Shown piece by piece: positions 14,650 to 22,336 of a stretch of 23,102 nucleotides of DNA; the stretch's first letter is position 1, and every line of letters begins with the position of its first letter. The notes beneath the pieces are model-generated. The model did no database searches, had not been told where the DNA came from, and saw only the letters and a program-made list of their open reading frames with translations. The DNA is from a virus, in the IMG/VR virus record IMGVR_UViG_3300024520_000514, positions 1 to 23,102 of that record. One strand, 5' to 3'. Made by a program: the position numbers and the translations under genes.

Positions 14650-15405
14650 CTACGCCGGAACTTCGACGAATTCGACAAACAGGGTCGCTTTTCCGGCGTC
14701 CGGCGCCTCGACGCCGATCGGCCAGTTTATCTGACGCGACGCCGTGAGGCGCTCGCCGAAGTTGGCGACCGCGCCGTCCTGGATCCCCTCATGCCACCCG
14801 GCATCCCATACATTCCCGCCGGCCGAGATGGCCGTCGGAGCCACCAGGCCGCCGGCGTCGTCGACGAGGAACCCGGCGCCGATCGTCGCGGCGTCAGCGG
14901 TCGGGCTCGTGAACGTCGTTTCGACAAAGTAATAACAGCGGAGCGCTACGGAATTTGCCGGAAAGAACGGGCCGCGAGGGTTCGGGCCGACCTGAAGAGC
15001 GCCGGCCGCCACGTCGAGGACGGACGCGACGAGGCCGACCTGGCTCTGCCCTTCCGTCGCCGCGCTGAACGGTCGCCACAAGTACGCGGTCGCATCGCCC
15101 ATTGTGGTGGGCCTTGCGGCCAGGCCAGCGAACACGGTTACTCCAGGCAGGTTCGACGCTGAGATCGTCCCGGTCTCCGGGTTGAAGTAGAGGCGAACGC
15201 CTTCGCCCCATACATCGGCGGCGTTCGCCTTCGTGGCTCGGCCCACGCCGTGAACGAGCAAGTCAAAAAGCGTGTTAGCCGCAAAGGCGACCGTCGAGGC
15301 CGCCCAACCGAGGAACCCGCCGACACTAAGGAACTGGCCGGACACCACGCCGGCGGCCGGGACCTGAAGGGACAGGATCTTTCCGGGGCTGTCATAGTTT
15401 CTCAT
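14650..15405 (-). CDS. DUF2190-type head decoration protein with extra C-terminal domain
   Basis: A 251-aa protein next to the capsid gene. The N-terminal 100 residues follow the DUF2190 capsid-decoration pattern: GKILSLQVPAAGVVSGQFLS, VGGFLGWAAS, then short beta strands ending in VTVFAGLAARPTT. DUF2190 proteins are usually about 110 aa, so the C-terminal 140 residues (LQVGPNPRGPFFPANSVALR, TFTSPTADAATIGAGFLVDD, SRQINWPIGVEAP, ATLFVEFVEVPA) are an added beta-rich domain I do not recognise. It would probably coat or cement the mature capsid. The start is ATG 15405 with GAGA upstream. The N-terminal domain is related in pattern to the start of the protein at the left edge of the window. Identification rests on pattern and position. 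Confidence 0.78.
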   Translation of the reverse strand: MRNYDSPGKILSLQVPAAGVVSGQFLSVGGFLGWAASTVAFAANTLFDLLVHGVGRATKANAADVWGEGVRLYFNPETGTISASNLPGVTVFAGLAARPTTMGDATAYLWRPFSAATEGQSQVGLVASVLDVAAGALQVGPNPRGPFFPANSVALRCYYFVETTFTSPTADAATIGAGFLVDDAGGLVAPTAISAGGNVWDAGWHEGIQDGAVANFGERLTASRQINWPIGVEAPDAGKATLFVEFVEVPA

Positions 15406-15432
15406 GAGTGATCTCGCTCGTGGGTTGTGTCG

Positions 15433-15448
15433 GCCGCCCGACGGCGGC
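15433..15448 (-). other. GC hairpin between capsid and decoration genes
   Basis: The 73-base gap after the capsid stop contains a 6-bp all-GC stem (GCCGCC/GGCGGC) with a 4-base loop. No U tract follows in the minus-strand transcript, so it is not a standard intrinsic terminator. It could stabilise or mark a processing point in the mRNA between two highly expressed genes, but this is speculation. Confidence 0.3.
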
Positions 15449-15478
15449 GCCGTTGTTCCATTGCCCGAAGGCGACCCG

Positions 15479-17665
15479 TTAGGGCGTCCCGCTGTTCCGC
15501 GTTGCGCCTCGGTGGTCTTGCCAGCCGGCGCCGAAGTCCGAGCGGGCGCGCCAGGCGATCCCGTCTACCTCGAACCCTATCTCGATCTCGGAGCTGATAG
15601 GCTCCTCTCCCTCGAGGGTTGCCCACTCGATCGTATCGTACTGGCCAGGACTAGCTAGCATGTACCACTGGTCTTCCGACGCATCGTCGAGGCGCGGCTC
15701 GGTGATCGCGATCAGGCTCCGAATGTAGGACGGGACCACGTTCGCCGCAGTTTCTGCGAGCTGTCGCTGGTCCTGAAGCTGGTCGATCTCAGTCTCGTAT
15801 GACGTCGGCGCGATGATGATCCCGGGGCGCACGTCAATATGCACCGGCGCCTCGTTCGGGTCGGTCGCGTCGGCAATAATGCCAGTTTGACGCCGCATCA
15901 GGCGACGCATCGCGCCGATCTGGGCGATGGTAGGCGCGCCGCCGCCGGCGCCGATGTCGTTGTCTCGGCCGCCTGCGACGTTGAACACCGGCGCGCCGTC
16001 GAACAAGTTCGGGTTGGTCGTCAGGAGCGCAAAAACTATATCGGCATGAAGGCGGTCGCCGGCGGCGCCGAGAAGCTGCGGCATCCGGGTAAAGGCGCGA
16101 AGATCATCGTTCACCAGTACTCGACGAGTGATCCCGACGATCTTCCCGAACGTGTCGAGAGCGTAGGTTTCGTGTCCCTCGCCGACCGATCCGCTCTGGA
16201 ACTCGCCGTGTTCCGTTAGCGGGTCCAGGCTCGGAGCGTGTCCCATTTGGAGGTTGTGGCGCGTCTTGAAGTCGCGGGCCGTCGCTTGCGTTGTGAACAG
16301 GCGCCAGGTCCCATTTGCTTCCATGTATCCGCGCCGAAGGTTTTTATCGGCGGCGTCGATCAAAAGGCCGGGGAAGTCGGCCACGGTCAGAAGGCCGCCG
16401 AGCCGCTTGTCGCGCGGCATCATCAGGCGTTCTTCCTCGCTAACCCGCGGGATTAGGCAGAGCTTGGCGAGCCGCATCGCGGACAGGCCGTCGGTATTAA
16501 TACCGCGGGCCTCGAGCTCCATTCGGCCCATTTCGAGGAGCGAGCGGCCGACAAAGCGCGCCGTCCCGTTCGGGTCCTCGAATGAATCGATCGGATGTTG
16601 CGCGGGGTTCGAGCGGTGAAGCAGGGCGTTTCGCATGCGGCCACAACGGGTTCCTTCCTCCGTCCGGTCGCCGAGCTCGACGCGCACGCCGCCGGCGACG
16701 CGGTCGGCCTCGTCCTTCGCGGCGGTCAGGTCGAAAAACTTGGCCCGAGCGGCGTCGAGGGTCACGCCCTGGTCGACGAACTCGACGGCCAGGCGCTTCG
16801 CCTCGGCGTCGCCGAGGAAATGCGCGGCCTGGTCGCCAGCGCTACGGATCCCGGAAACCCGGATCCGCTCGGCCGCGGCGGCCTCGTCACTAGCTCGTCG
16901 AATCGCCTCGGACTGGGCGGCGCTTCGCTCGCCGCAAGTGCCTTGACAGCTCTCAACGTCACATCGTCGGCAGGACATATTATCTCCAGTCAAATCTGTT
17001 TGAGCGCGGCGCTGAGCCGTCCTCGAGGCAGGTTGGCGGACCTGGTCAACCCATGGGAAGCGGCCGGCGAAGCCGCACACGACACCGTCACAGTCCCGCC
17101 ACTGTTCAGGATCTTTCGCTCTTTGAGCGCGGGAAAGCTGGCCGGACCGCATACCGACGCCGTCGTCGGCGGCGATCGGAACTAACGATAACTCTAACGG
17201 TTCCCACTGGACGGCCTCCCGGATCATCATGGATCCGGACTTCGCGTCGGCGGGAGTTTCTCGCCACTCGTTCACGTTGTAGCCGACGGACCACTTCCCG
17301 AGGATCCCGTCGGCGACGTCGGCGACGATATCGGCGATCTCGTCTCGCTTGCTAAAGCGGACCCCAGCGCGTCCCTCGCCGGCGGCGCTGTCGAGTTCGG
17401 CCGTTTCGACGACTCCGAGGACGTCCCGGACCGACCAGGCCCAATGAGAGTCGAGGACCTGCGCGCGGTTCTGAAGGCGTCCCAGGTCGACGGCGCCCTC
17501 GGCCATGGACAGGCGCTCGACGAACGGCTCGCCGAAAAAAGGATGACGGACGACCTCGGCGCCGGTTGACCAAACGATTTCGATCGTTCGGGCCTCGGCG
17601 TTCCAAGTCTCCGGGAGCGCTCGAGCGAGCCGTCGGATCCTGTAACTTTCGTTTCGCTTTGTCAT
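15479..17665 (-). CDS. Prohead protease-major capsid protein fusion
   Basis: One ORF of 728 aa joins two functions usually encoded apart. Residues 1-175 form an HK97/U35-type prohead protease: WNAEARTIEIVWSTGAEV, the likely catalytic His in VLDSHW (H74), Ser in KWSVGYNV (S126) and the WEPLELSLVPI segment with candidate Glu158. Residues 175-230 are a linker. A Cys cluster, CRRCDVESCQGTCG, begins at residue 232. A helical delta/scaffold-like segment spans about 255-345, and the HK97-fold capsid about 375-725, ending in the typical ARSDFGAGWQDHRGATRNSG. The start is ATG 17665, with GAGG four bases upstream; a TTG at 17710 is the alternative. A strong internal Shine-Dalgarno precedes Met230, so free capsid protein may also be made. 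Such fusions are known in other phages with related heads. Confidence 0.93.
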   Translation of the reverse strand: MTKRNESYRIRRLARALPETWNAEARTIEIVWSTGAEVVRHPFFGEPFVERLSMAEGAVDLGRLQNRAQVLDSHWAWSVRDVLGVVETAELDSAAGEGRAGVRFSKRDEIADIVADVADGILGKWSVGYNVNEWRETPADAKSGSMMIREAVQWEPLELSLVPIAADDGVGMRSGQLSRAQRAKDPEQWRDCDGVVCGFAGRFPWVDQVRQPASRTAQRRAQTDLTGDNMSCRRCDVESCQGTCGERSAAQSEAIRRASDEAAAAERIRVSGIRSAGDQAAHFLGDAEAKRLAVEFVDQGVTLDAARAKFFDLTAAKDEADRVAGGVRVELGDRTEEGTRCGRMRNALLHRSNPAQHPIDSFEDPNGTARFVGRSLLEMGRMELEARGINTDGLSAMRLAKLCLIPRVSEEERLMMPRDKRLGGLLTVADFPGLLIDAADKNLRRGYMEANGTWRLFTTQATARDFKTRHNLQMGHAPSLDPLTEHGEFQSGSVGEGHETYALDTFGKIVGITRRVLVNDDLRAFTRMPQLLGAAGDRLHADIVFALLTTNPNLFDGAPVFNVAGGRDNDIGAGGGAPTIAQIGAMRRLMRRQTGIIADATDPNEAPVHIDVRPGIIIAPTSYETEIDQLQDQRQLAETAANVVPSYIRSLIAITEPRLDDASEDQWYMLASPGQYDTIEWATLEGEEPISSEIEIGFEVDGIAWRARSDFGAGWQDHRGATRNSGTP
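16976..16987 (-). promoter_or_regulatory. Internal ribosome-binding site and in-frame start within the protease-capsid ORF
   Basis: On the minus strand GGAGATAATATG lies inside the coding sequence, with GGAG at 16987-16984 and ATG at 16978-16976, a spacing of five bases. It is in frame and would start a 499-aa product (MSCRRCDVESC...) lacking the protease domain but keeping the scaffold-like helices and the whole capsid fold. It falls exactly at the domain boundary. The A/T-rich spacer stands out in this GC-rich gene. Use of the start is inferred. Confidence 0.55.
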
Positions 17666-17772
17666 GGGTCCTCGACCCGGAGCGTTACCCGTCGACCTGG
17701 TGAACGTCAATTCCGATCCGTGGTCGTCGCCGTCCTCGCCCCCGTCAGACGCCGTTCGCCGTCGGTTTTCGT

Positions 17773-19557
17773 CTAGTTCTCGACCTCGAGCTCGTCGTTG
17801 GTCGGTTCGTTGTCGCCGGCCGGAGGATCGTCGTCTTCCGGCTCGACTTCCTCCGGCGCCGGCGGTGGACTCATTTCCTCGGCCGGTGCCGGAAGTAGGC
17901 CGGCCGTCTCAAGGATCTTGTTTTCGGCGACGAGCTCGTCGACGACCTTCCGGAAGTCTTTCCCGCGGCGACCGAGTAGTTCCGTCCGGGTCGCAAGCAT
18001 GGTGCCGAGCTCCTCGGCGTCGGCCTTTGCGTCCTTCAGACGGTCGACGGCCTCCGGTCGCGGCGGGTGCCACTTGCGAGGCCAGCGCCGGAGCGGTCGC
18101 GTCCGGCCCATTAGGCGAGCGAGCTCGACCAGGTCCGGGAGCAGCCCCCCACCGATCGCCGCTTCAATGAACCAGTCGTATAAACGATCGCACAGGAGCG
18201 GGATCACGGCGTGCGCGCGAAGTGTGTCGATCGTCCGGTTCCAGGTGAGTTTGCCATAACGGCTCGAGCTAAAGTTCACCTTTTCAAGGTCACCCGTGAG
18301 ATCGGCATAGGTCATACGGGCGCCGGCGGCGATTCCATGCAGTTCGACCTTTGCAAACTCCGCGTATCCTCCGATCGTGTGAGGCGCGTTGAATTGAACC
18401 TCCTTTCCGTCCGGCAGATATAGGATAAGGCCCGGCTCGACCTGTTCGATCGGAACTCCCTCGCTATCGGTTACACGGGTTGGCGCCAGGCCGTCGACCT
18501 CGGCGGGGTTTCCGCCGTCGTATTCGTCGCCACCTTTGACCCAGGCAGTAAGGCACGCCTCGATCTTCTTCCGGAGGCGCTCGGCATCCGTGTAGTCGTC
18601 AAAGTCGCGCATCCGGCGAATAACCGGAGCGAGCCACGGGATCCCTCGCGACTGTCCCGGCCGTTGCTGTTCGAACAGGTGAGCGATGCGAGCTCGAGCA
18701 ATCCGGACCGTTGACACGCCGAGCCGCGAGACCCGGGTGTTCCCGTCGTCGCCAGGATGCGACGACAACAAGTGATAAGCCACCGGCCGACCGATCGCGT
18801 CGTACTCGACGCCCTGGATCACTTGCGCGCCGTTCGGGAGAATTCGGTTATCTTGATTGTCGAGAAGGTCCGCCTCGAGAAGCTCGAGTTGAAGCGGAAC
18901 GGCCAGATCATCGTCAAGGCGTCGAGGCCGCCGGCGAACCATGACCTCGCCGGATTCAAACATAGCGCGAGCGCCGAGGGCGACCAGGGCGTCGAACCCG
19001 CCACACGCGGACGTTTGACAATCGGGCGACCACTCGTCGAACAGGTCGTTAACAAGCTTGTCGAGCTCCTCGAGGCCGGTCGAGCTCGTCGGCGGGATAC
19101 CGACGCCGACCGTTGCCCCAACGAGCTTGTCGACGGCGCTCGCCGCGTGCGGATTGTTCCGGGACAGGTGTCGAGCTCGAGCTCGGAGCGACTTCGCCGC
19201 CGTTTTGATCTGGGCGTTCGCCGACTTGTTCGAAGTGATCCAGCCGTCGACGCGGCGGCCCTTCGCGGCTCCGTCATAGCCCGACAGGCTTCGGACGCGA
19301 ACCGGCCGGTCCGCCCTGGCGCGCTGGCCAATACCGCTTCGGAAGGCGCGGCCGATACCGAGGACGCCGCCAAACCAGAGCCCGACCCGGAGCGCGGCGG
19401 CGCGAAACAGGTCCCCAAGACCGGAGCCCTTCGGACGCGGGAAGCTCGACAACGCCTCGGCCCTCGAGTTGTACAGACGGACCGGGCCGAGCGCCGGGTC
19501 GGGAAGTTGGCGGCGGTCGACGTGTCCGAACCGGCGCCGGCGCGTTCTTGCGTTCAC
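17773..19557 (-). CDS. Portal protein, lambda gpB-like
   Basis: Forms the dodecameric ring through which DNA enters the head and to which the tail attaches. At 594 aa it is slightly longer than lambda gpB (533 aa). Family segments are clear: ARHLSRNNPHAASAVDKLVG (early helical part), ARAMFESGEVMVRR, LELLEADLLD, YDAIGRPVAYHLLSSHPGD, GQSRGIPWLAPVIRRMRDFD, and GARMTYADLTGDLEKVNFSS followed by SRYG. The C-terminus is a Pro/Glu/Asp-rich tail after residue 560, probably disordered. The start is GTG 19557, with a strong GAGGGGGGACAA upstream and GTGA overlap with the W stop. The first 75 residues are basic and not obviously conserved. The tail resembles those clipped from lambda gpB during head maturation, but cleavage here is inference. 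Confidence 0.95.
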   Translation of the reverse strand: MNARTRRRRFGHVDRRQLPDPALGPVRLYNSRAEALSSFPRPKGSGLGDLFRAAALRVGLWFGGVLGIGRAFRSGIGQRARADRPVRVRSLSGYDGAAKGRRVDGWITSNKSANAQIKTAAKSLRARARHLSRNNPHAASAVDKLVGATVGVGIPPTSSTGLEELDKLVNDLFDEWSPDCQTSACGGFDALVALGARAMFESGEVMVRRRPRRLDDDLAVPLQLELLEADLLDNQDNRILPNGAQVIQGVEYDAIGRPVAYHLLSSHPGDDGNTRVSRLGVSTVRIARARIAHLFEQQRPGQSRGIPWLAPVIRRMRDFDDYTDAERLRKKIEACLTAWVKGGDEYDGGNPAEVDGLAPTRVTDSEGVPIEQVEPGLILYLPDGKEVQFNAPHTIGGYAEFAKVELHGIAAGARMTYADLTGDLEKVNFSSSRYGKLTWNRTIDTLRAHAVIPLLCDRLYDWFIEAAIGGGLLPDLVELARLMGRTRPLRRWPRKWHPPRPEAVDRLKDAKADAEELGTMLATRTELLGRRGKDFRKVVDELVAENKILETAGLLPAPAEEMSPPPAPEEVEPEDDDPPAGDNEPTNDELEVEN

Positions 19558-19766
19558 TTGTCCCCCCTCGAGTGTCCGGCCCACCCGGCCGTGACACGCC
19601 TTGAACCGGCGTTATTGCAGCGCTGCATCCATCGAAGGGTTGAGCGCATGGCGGCAAGGCTTCGGTATTGCACCCGCTTGTCACCGTGTCCGGTGGACAG
19701 GACGCCGGACGCGATCGCGTCGGCGAGCTCCTGGATCTGCGCTTGCGTAAAAGTGATCCCGGCCAT
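19554..19766 (-). CDS. Head-tail connector, gpW-like
   Basis: A 70-aa protein of the lambda gpW family (lambda gpW is 68 aa). It plugs the portal after packaging and makes a platform for tail joining. The N-terminal part (MAGITFTQAQIQELADAIAS) and the following GDKRVQYRSLAAMRSTL, with a basic C-terminus, fit the family pattern of helix, beta hairpin with a YRS segment, then helix. The start is ATG 19766, two bases after the terL stop, preferred over a TTG eight codons upstream. Its TGA overlaps the GTG of the portal gene. The terL-W-portal order is the same as lambda A-W-B. Confidence 0.9.
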   Translation of the reverse strand: MAGITFTQAQIQELADAIASGVLSTGHGDKRVQYRSLAAMRSTLRWMQRCNNAGSRRVTAGWAGHSRGDK

Positions 19767-19768
19767 GT

Positions 19769-21709
19769 CTACTCGCGCGTTTTGAGCCAATGGCGCCGGC
19801 GGTTCAAGTGTCGCGACGGCCGGGTCGACGCCTTCGTCGACCTGGTCGGATCGTCCGGAGCGCCGCCGAGCCTGTCAAGCATTCGCTCGAGCGTCGTCGC
19901 CCGTAGTTGCATCCAACCGTATACCGCGGCCGTTGCGTAGACGCGATTATCAAGGGCCTCATTCCGGGCGCCGTCGGGCTTGACCCACCGGAACACTGGC
20001 TGTCCTCGAACGTAGTCTAAAACCCGGGATTCGGACGTTAGCTGGTCGAAGTAGTCGAGATCTCGACCGAGCGGGAAGTGACAGAACCCGCGACCCGGCT
20101 CGAGGATCTCCAGCTTCGAATAGGTCCCTTCCTTCAGGCCGTCTATTCCGACCGTAAACAGGTCGATCTTCCCTTTGTTCCGACGGCTCGGCCTTCGGGG
20201 CCAAGGCTTGCGACCCTCGCCGCCGCGGCCGACGATCCCCCATACCCGAGTTCCCTTTATCCGCTGGCGCGATGTCACATAATCGTAGGCCTCGATCGTT
20301 TTGTGGCCGGCCGTGTCCATAGCAGCGCACGCGATCGGCAGGCCTTGATCGGCCAACGGGTGAGACCATCGGCGCCGGAGGACCTTCGACAGGTCGCCCC
20401 ATACTCGAGCGTGTGATGGATTACCAGGCAGCACCAGGTATAAGAGCGACCAGGACTCGAACCCGGGAGCCCACCCAACGACTTCTAGCTCGATCCGGTC
20501 GTCTTGCAGGTCGATCCCGGCGGTCAGTAGACAAACCCGCTCCTCGAGTTGTTTCGGGAACGGCTCGCAACGCTCGGCCAGGTCGACGGCCTCGAAGCCG
20601 TCGCCGTCCCGATCGTCCCATGGTTCCGCGAACATAGTGCAAACAATCACCTTCATTTCCTCCGGGTCGCCGGACCGCTTCGCCTTCGACCACGCAACGG
20701 CGATGTCCGCCCACGTTAGGCCGAGGCCGGCCGGCGAGTAGAAGCTCGGAAGATGAAACCCGCGCGTCTGCCCGTCCCATGCAACGGGCTTGCCGTTCAG
20801 GTCCCGGCGTCGCTCGTCCTCTGAAGCGGGTTCCCAATTTCCGCCGGCGAGCATGCTGTGTTTATCGTGCTCCTCGAGCAAGGCCGCGCACGCCGCGCAC
20901 TGATACCTAGCTTCCTCCGGCCGACCCTCCGGCCACTTGATACCGCCGAAGTGTAACACCTGAAACGTCCCGCAATGCGGACACGGGACTTCGAAACGAC
21001 ATTGATCCGAAACCAGATACAACCGACGGATCCTCGACGTCCTTCTGTCGTTCGGCGTTGATACGTAAAACCGCTTTCGGTTCCGACGGAAGGTCCGGGT
21101 CCGGCCCTCGGCGAGGGTCACGGGGTCGCCCTCGTTCCCGGCCGTCGGCGGGAAAGCGTCCAGGTCGTCAAGGAACAGGTATCGCGCCGGCATCTGACGG
21201 AGCGACGCCGCCGACCTGGCCGAGGCGACTTTGACGACGCCGCCCGGGAACAACTTCGTTTCGATCGCGTTACCGCCACCCGCGGCCCGCTGGTCCCGGA
21301 CCAGGCCGGACAGTCGAGGCGTTTTGTCGATCAGCGGTTGGAGCCGGGTCCGGCTCCAGAACTTGGCCATGTCGTCATTAGGGTGAACAACGAGCATCGG
21401 ACCGGGAGCACAATCGATCATGAACCCGATCCAGTTGTTCCCGGCCTCGGTCCCGCCGATCTGCGCGCCCTTCATAAAAACGACAGCATCTGCCGGGTTC
21501 GACGGCGATAGGCAATCCATAGGCTCGACGAGGAAGGGCGTCCGCTCGTTCCTCCACTTGCCACCCTCGGCCGACAGGCTGTCTAGCTCGCGGTAGGCCG
21601 CGGCCCATTCTGACACCTTTTCTTCAGTGGCTGGCGCGACCTGGTCGAAGGCGAAGTCGATCAGGCCCTCGATCTCGAGCTGATCGGCCGACTTCGCGTC
21701 CGCCGTCAC
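19769..21709 (-). CDS. terL: Terminase large subunit, lambda gpA type
   Basis: ATP-driven packaging motor and nuclease that translocates DNA into the prohead and cuts concatemers. At 646 aa it matches lambda gpA (641 aa). Visible motifs: a deviant Walker A, KGAQIGGTE, at residues 80-88, with Lys at the start as in lambda K76; Walker B LFLDDLDAF near 178-186; the coupling motif STP at 217-219; two CxxC pairs at 243/246 and 271/274, a likely zinc ribbon; nuclease Asp residues in GIDLQDDRIELEVVGW near residue 400, AMDTAGH near 465 and DYFDQLTSE at 552-560. The start is GTG 21709, overlapping the terS stop; upstream in-frame codons are Arg/Pro-rich and look non-coding. Oddity: the expected Walker B Glu (DE) is Asp (DD). 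The protein ends in a basic tail. Confidence 0.96.
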   Translation of the reverse strand: MTADAKSADQLEIEGLIDFAFDQVAPATEEKVSEWAAAYRELDSLSAEGGKWRNERTPFLVEPMDCLSPSNPADAVVFMKGAQIGGTEAGNNWIGFMIDCAPGPMLVVHPNDDMAKFWSRTRLQPLIDKTPRLSGLVRDQRAAGGGNAIETKLFPGGVVKVASARSAASLRQMPARYLFLDDLDAFPPTAGNEGDPVTLAEGRTRTFRRNRKRFYVSTPNDRRTSRIRRLYLVSDQCRFEVPCPHCGTFQVLHFGGIKWPEGRPEEARYQCAACAALLEEHDKHSMLAGGNWEPASEDERRRDLNGKPVAWDGQTRGFHLPSFYSPAGLGLTWADIAVAWSKAKRSGDPEEMKVIVCTMFAEPWDDRDGDGFEAVDLAERCEPFPKQLEERVCLLTAGIDLQDDRIELEVVGWAPGFESWSLLYLVLPGNPSHARVWGDLSKVLRRRWSHPLADQGLPIACAAMDTAGHKTIEAYDYVTSRQRIKGTRVWGIVGRGGEGRKPWPRRPSRRNKGKIDLFTVGIDGLKEGTYSKLEILEPGRGFCHFPLGRDLDYFDQLTSESRVLDYVRGQPVFRWVKPDGARNEALDNRVYATAAVYGWMQLRATTLERMLDRLGGAPDDPTRSTKASTRPSRHLNRRRHWLKTRE

Positions 21710-22323
21710 GACGAGCCGGCCGGGACGCCAGGGGTCCGGCCCTCGAGGGCCCGGAACACTTCGGCGACCTCGCCCTCGAGGACCATCCGGATCGCGTGCT
21801 CGGTGACTTCGCCGCTCGCGACCAGGGCGAGGATCTGCGACGAACACCGGGCCGGTAGCGCCTGGCCACGTTCCCGGAGCCGACGGAGGACTTCGGACCA
21901 GGCCGACCGGACGACCGACTGTGAGACCAGGTCGCCGGCCTTGCGCTGATAGTCGAGGCGAGCCGTTTCAGCGTTCCATCGTTCGCGCGCCGCCCTGGAC
22001 TTCCGATAGGCGGCCGATTGCGCGGCGAGCTCGGCGGCCTCGGCGTCGGTCGGCGGCGAGCTCGTCGGGCTCGAGGACCTGGTCGCCGACGGAGCAGTGA
22101 CGGAACCGACGCCCTCGAAGGCCTCACCCTCGGGTCCCTCGAGTCGCGCGTTCGTCCGCTCGAGCCACTGCCGATCGGCGACCTCCGGGTCGAGCTTGCC
22201 GTCGTCGTCGAGCTCGATCCTTCGGTCTCGAACGGCCTTCCCGACGGCCTGGCGAGTTGAGCCCGGAAGGCCGAGCCGCTTCCGGTGTCGAGCGTATGCG
22301 GCCTGTGTCAGACGGCCGGACAC
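21706..22323 (-). CDS. terS: Terminase small subunit (Nu1/DUF1441-like)
   Basis: The small terminase subunit recognises phage DNA and hands it to the large subunit during packaging. The N-terminal segment (RLTQAAYARHRKRLGLPGST then RQAVGKAVRDRRI) has the pattern of the winged helix-turn-helix of Nu1-type subunits. A Ser/Thr/Pro-rich linker follows at about residues 75-95. The C-terminal half (ARLDYQRKAGDLVSQSVV, LRERGQALPARCSSQI) is the helical oligomerisation part typical of these proteins. I prefer GTG 22323 (205 aa), which begins right at the conserved domain with an AGG eight bases upstream. A longer form from GTG 22386 (226 aa) would overlap the upstream gene by 50 bases and lacks a Shine-Dalgarno. 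The stop TGA overlaps the terL GTG (GTGA), so the two are translationally coupled. Confidence 0.82.
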   Translation of the reverse strand: MSGRLTQAAYARHRKRLGLPGSTRQAVGKAVRDRRIELDDDGKLDPEVADRQWLERTNARLEGPEGEAFEGVGSVTAPSATRSSSPTSSPPTDAEAAELAAQSAAYRKSRAARERWNAETARLDYQRKAGDLVSQSVVRSAWSEVLRRLRERGQALPARCSSQILALVASGEVTEHAIRMVLEGEVAEVFRALEGRTPGVPAGSS

Positions 22324-22336
22324 GCGAAGAGCCTGT

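Noticed and set aside
14287-15162. 291-codon plus-strand ORF opposite the joining and decoration genes
   Set aside because: Arg/Asp-rich shadow, spanning two genes on the other strand.
15404-15658. 84-codon plus-strand ORF (MSDLARGLCRPPDGG...) over the capsid 3' end
   Set aside because: Looks protein-like, but it is antisense to the conserved capsid end (DFGAGWQDHRG) and has no Shine-Dalgarno.
17666-17772. Possible promoter (TTGACG with TAACGC 17 bases on) before the protease-capsid gene
   Set aside because: The -10 matches only two of six positions; the sequence is better explained as an untranslated gap with a Shine-Dalgarno.
18757-19785. 342-codon plus-strand ORF opposite the portal and gpW genes
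   Set aside because: Translation has no family pattern, lies opposite two well-supported genes and arises from GC-rich codon structure.
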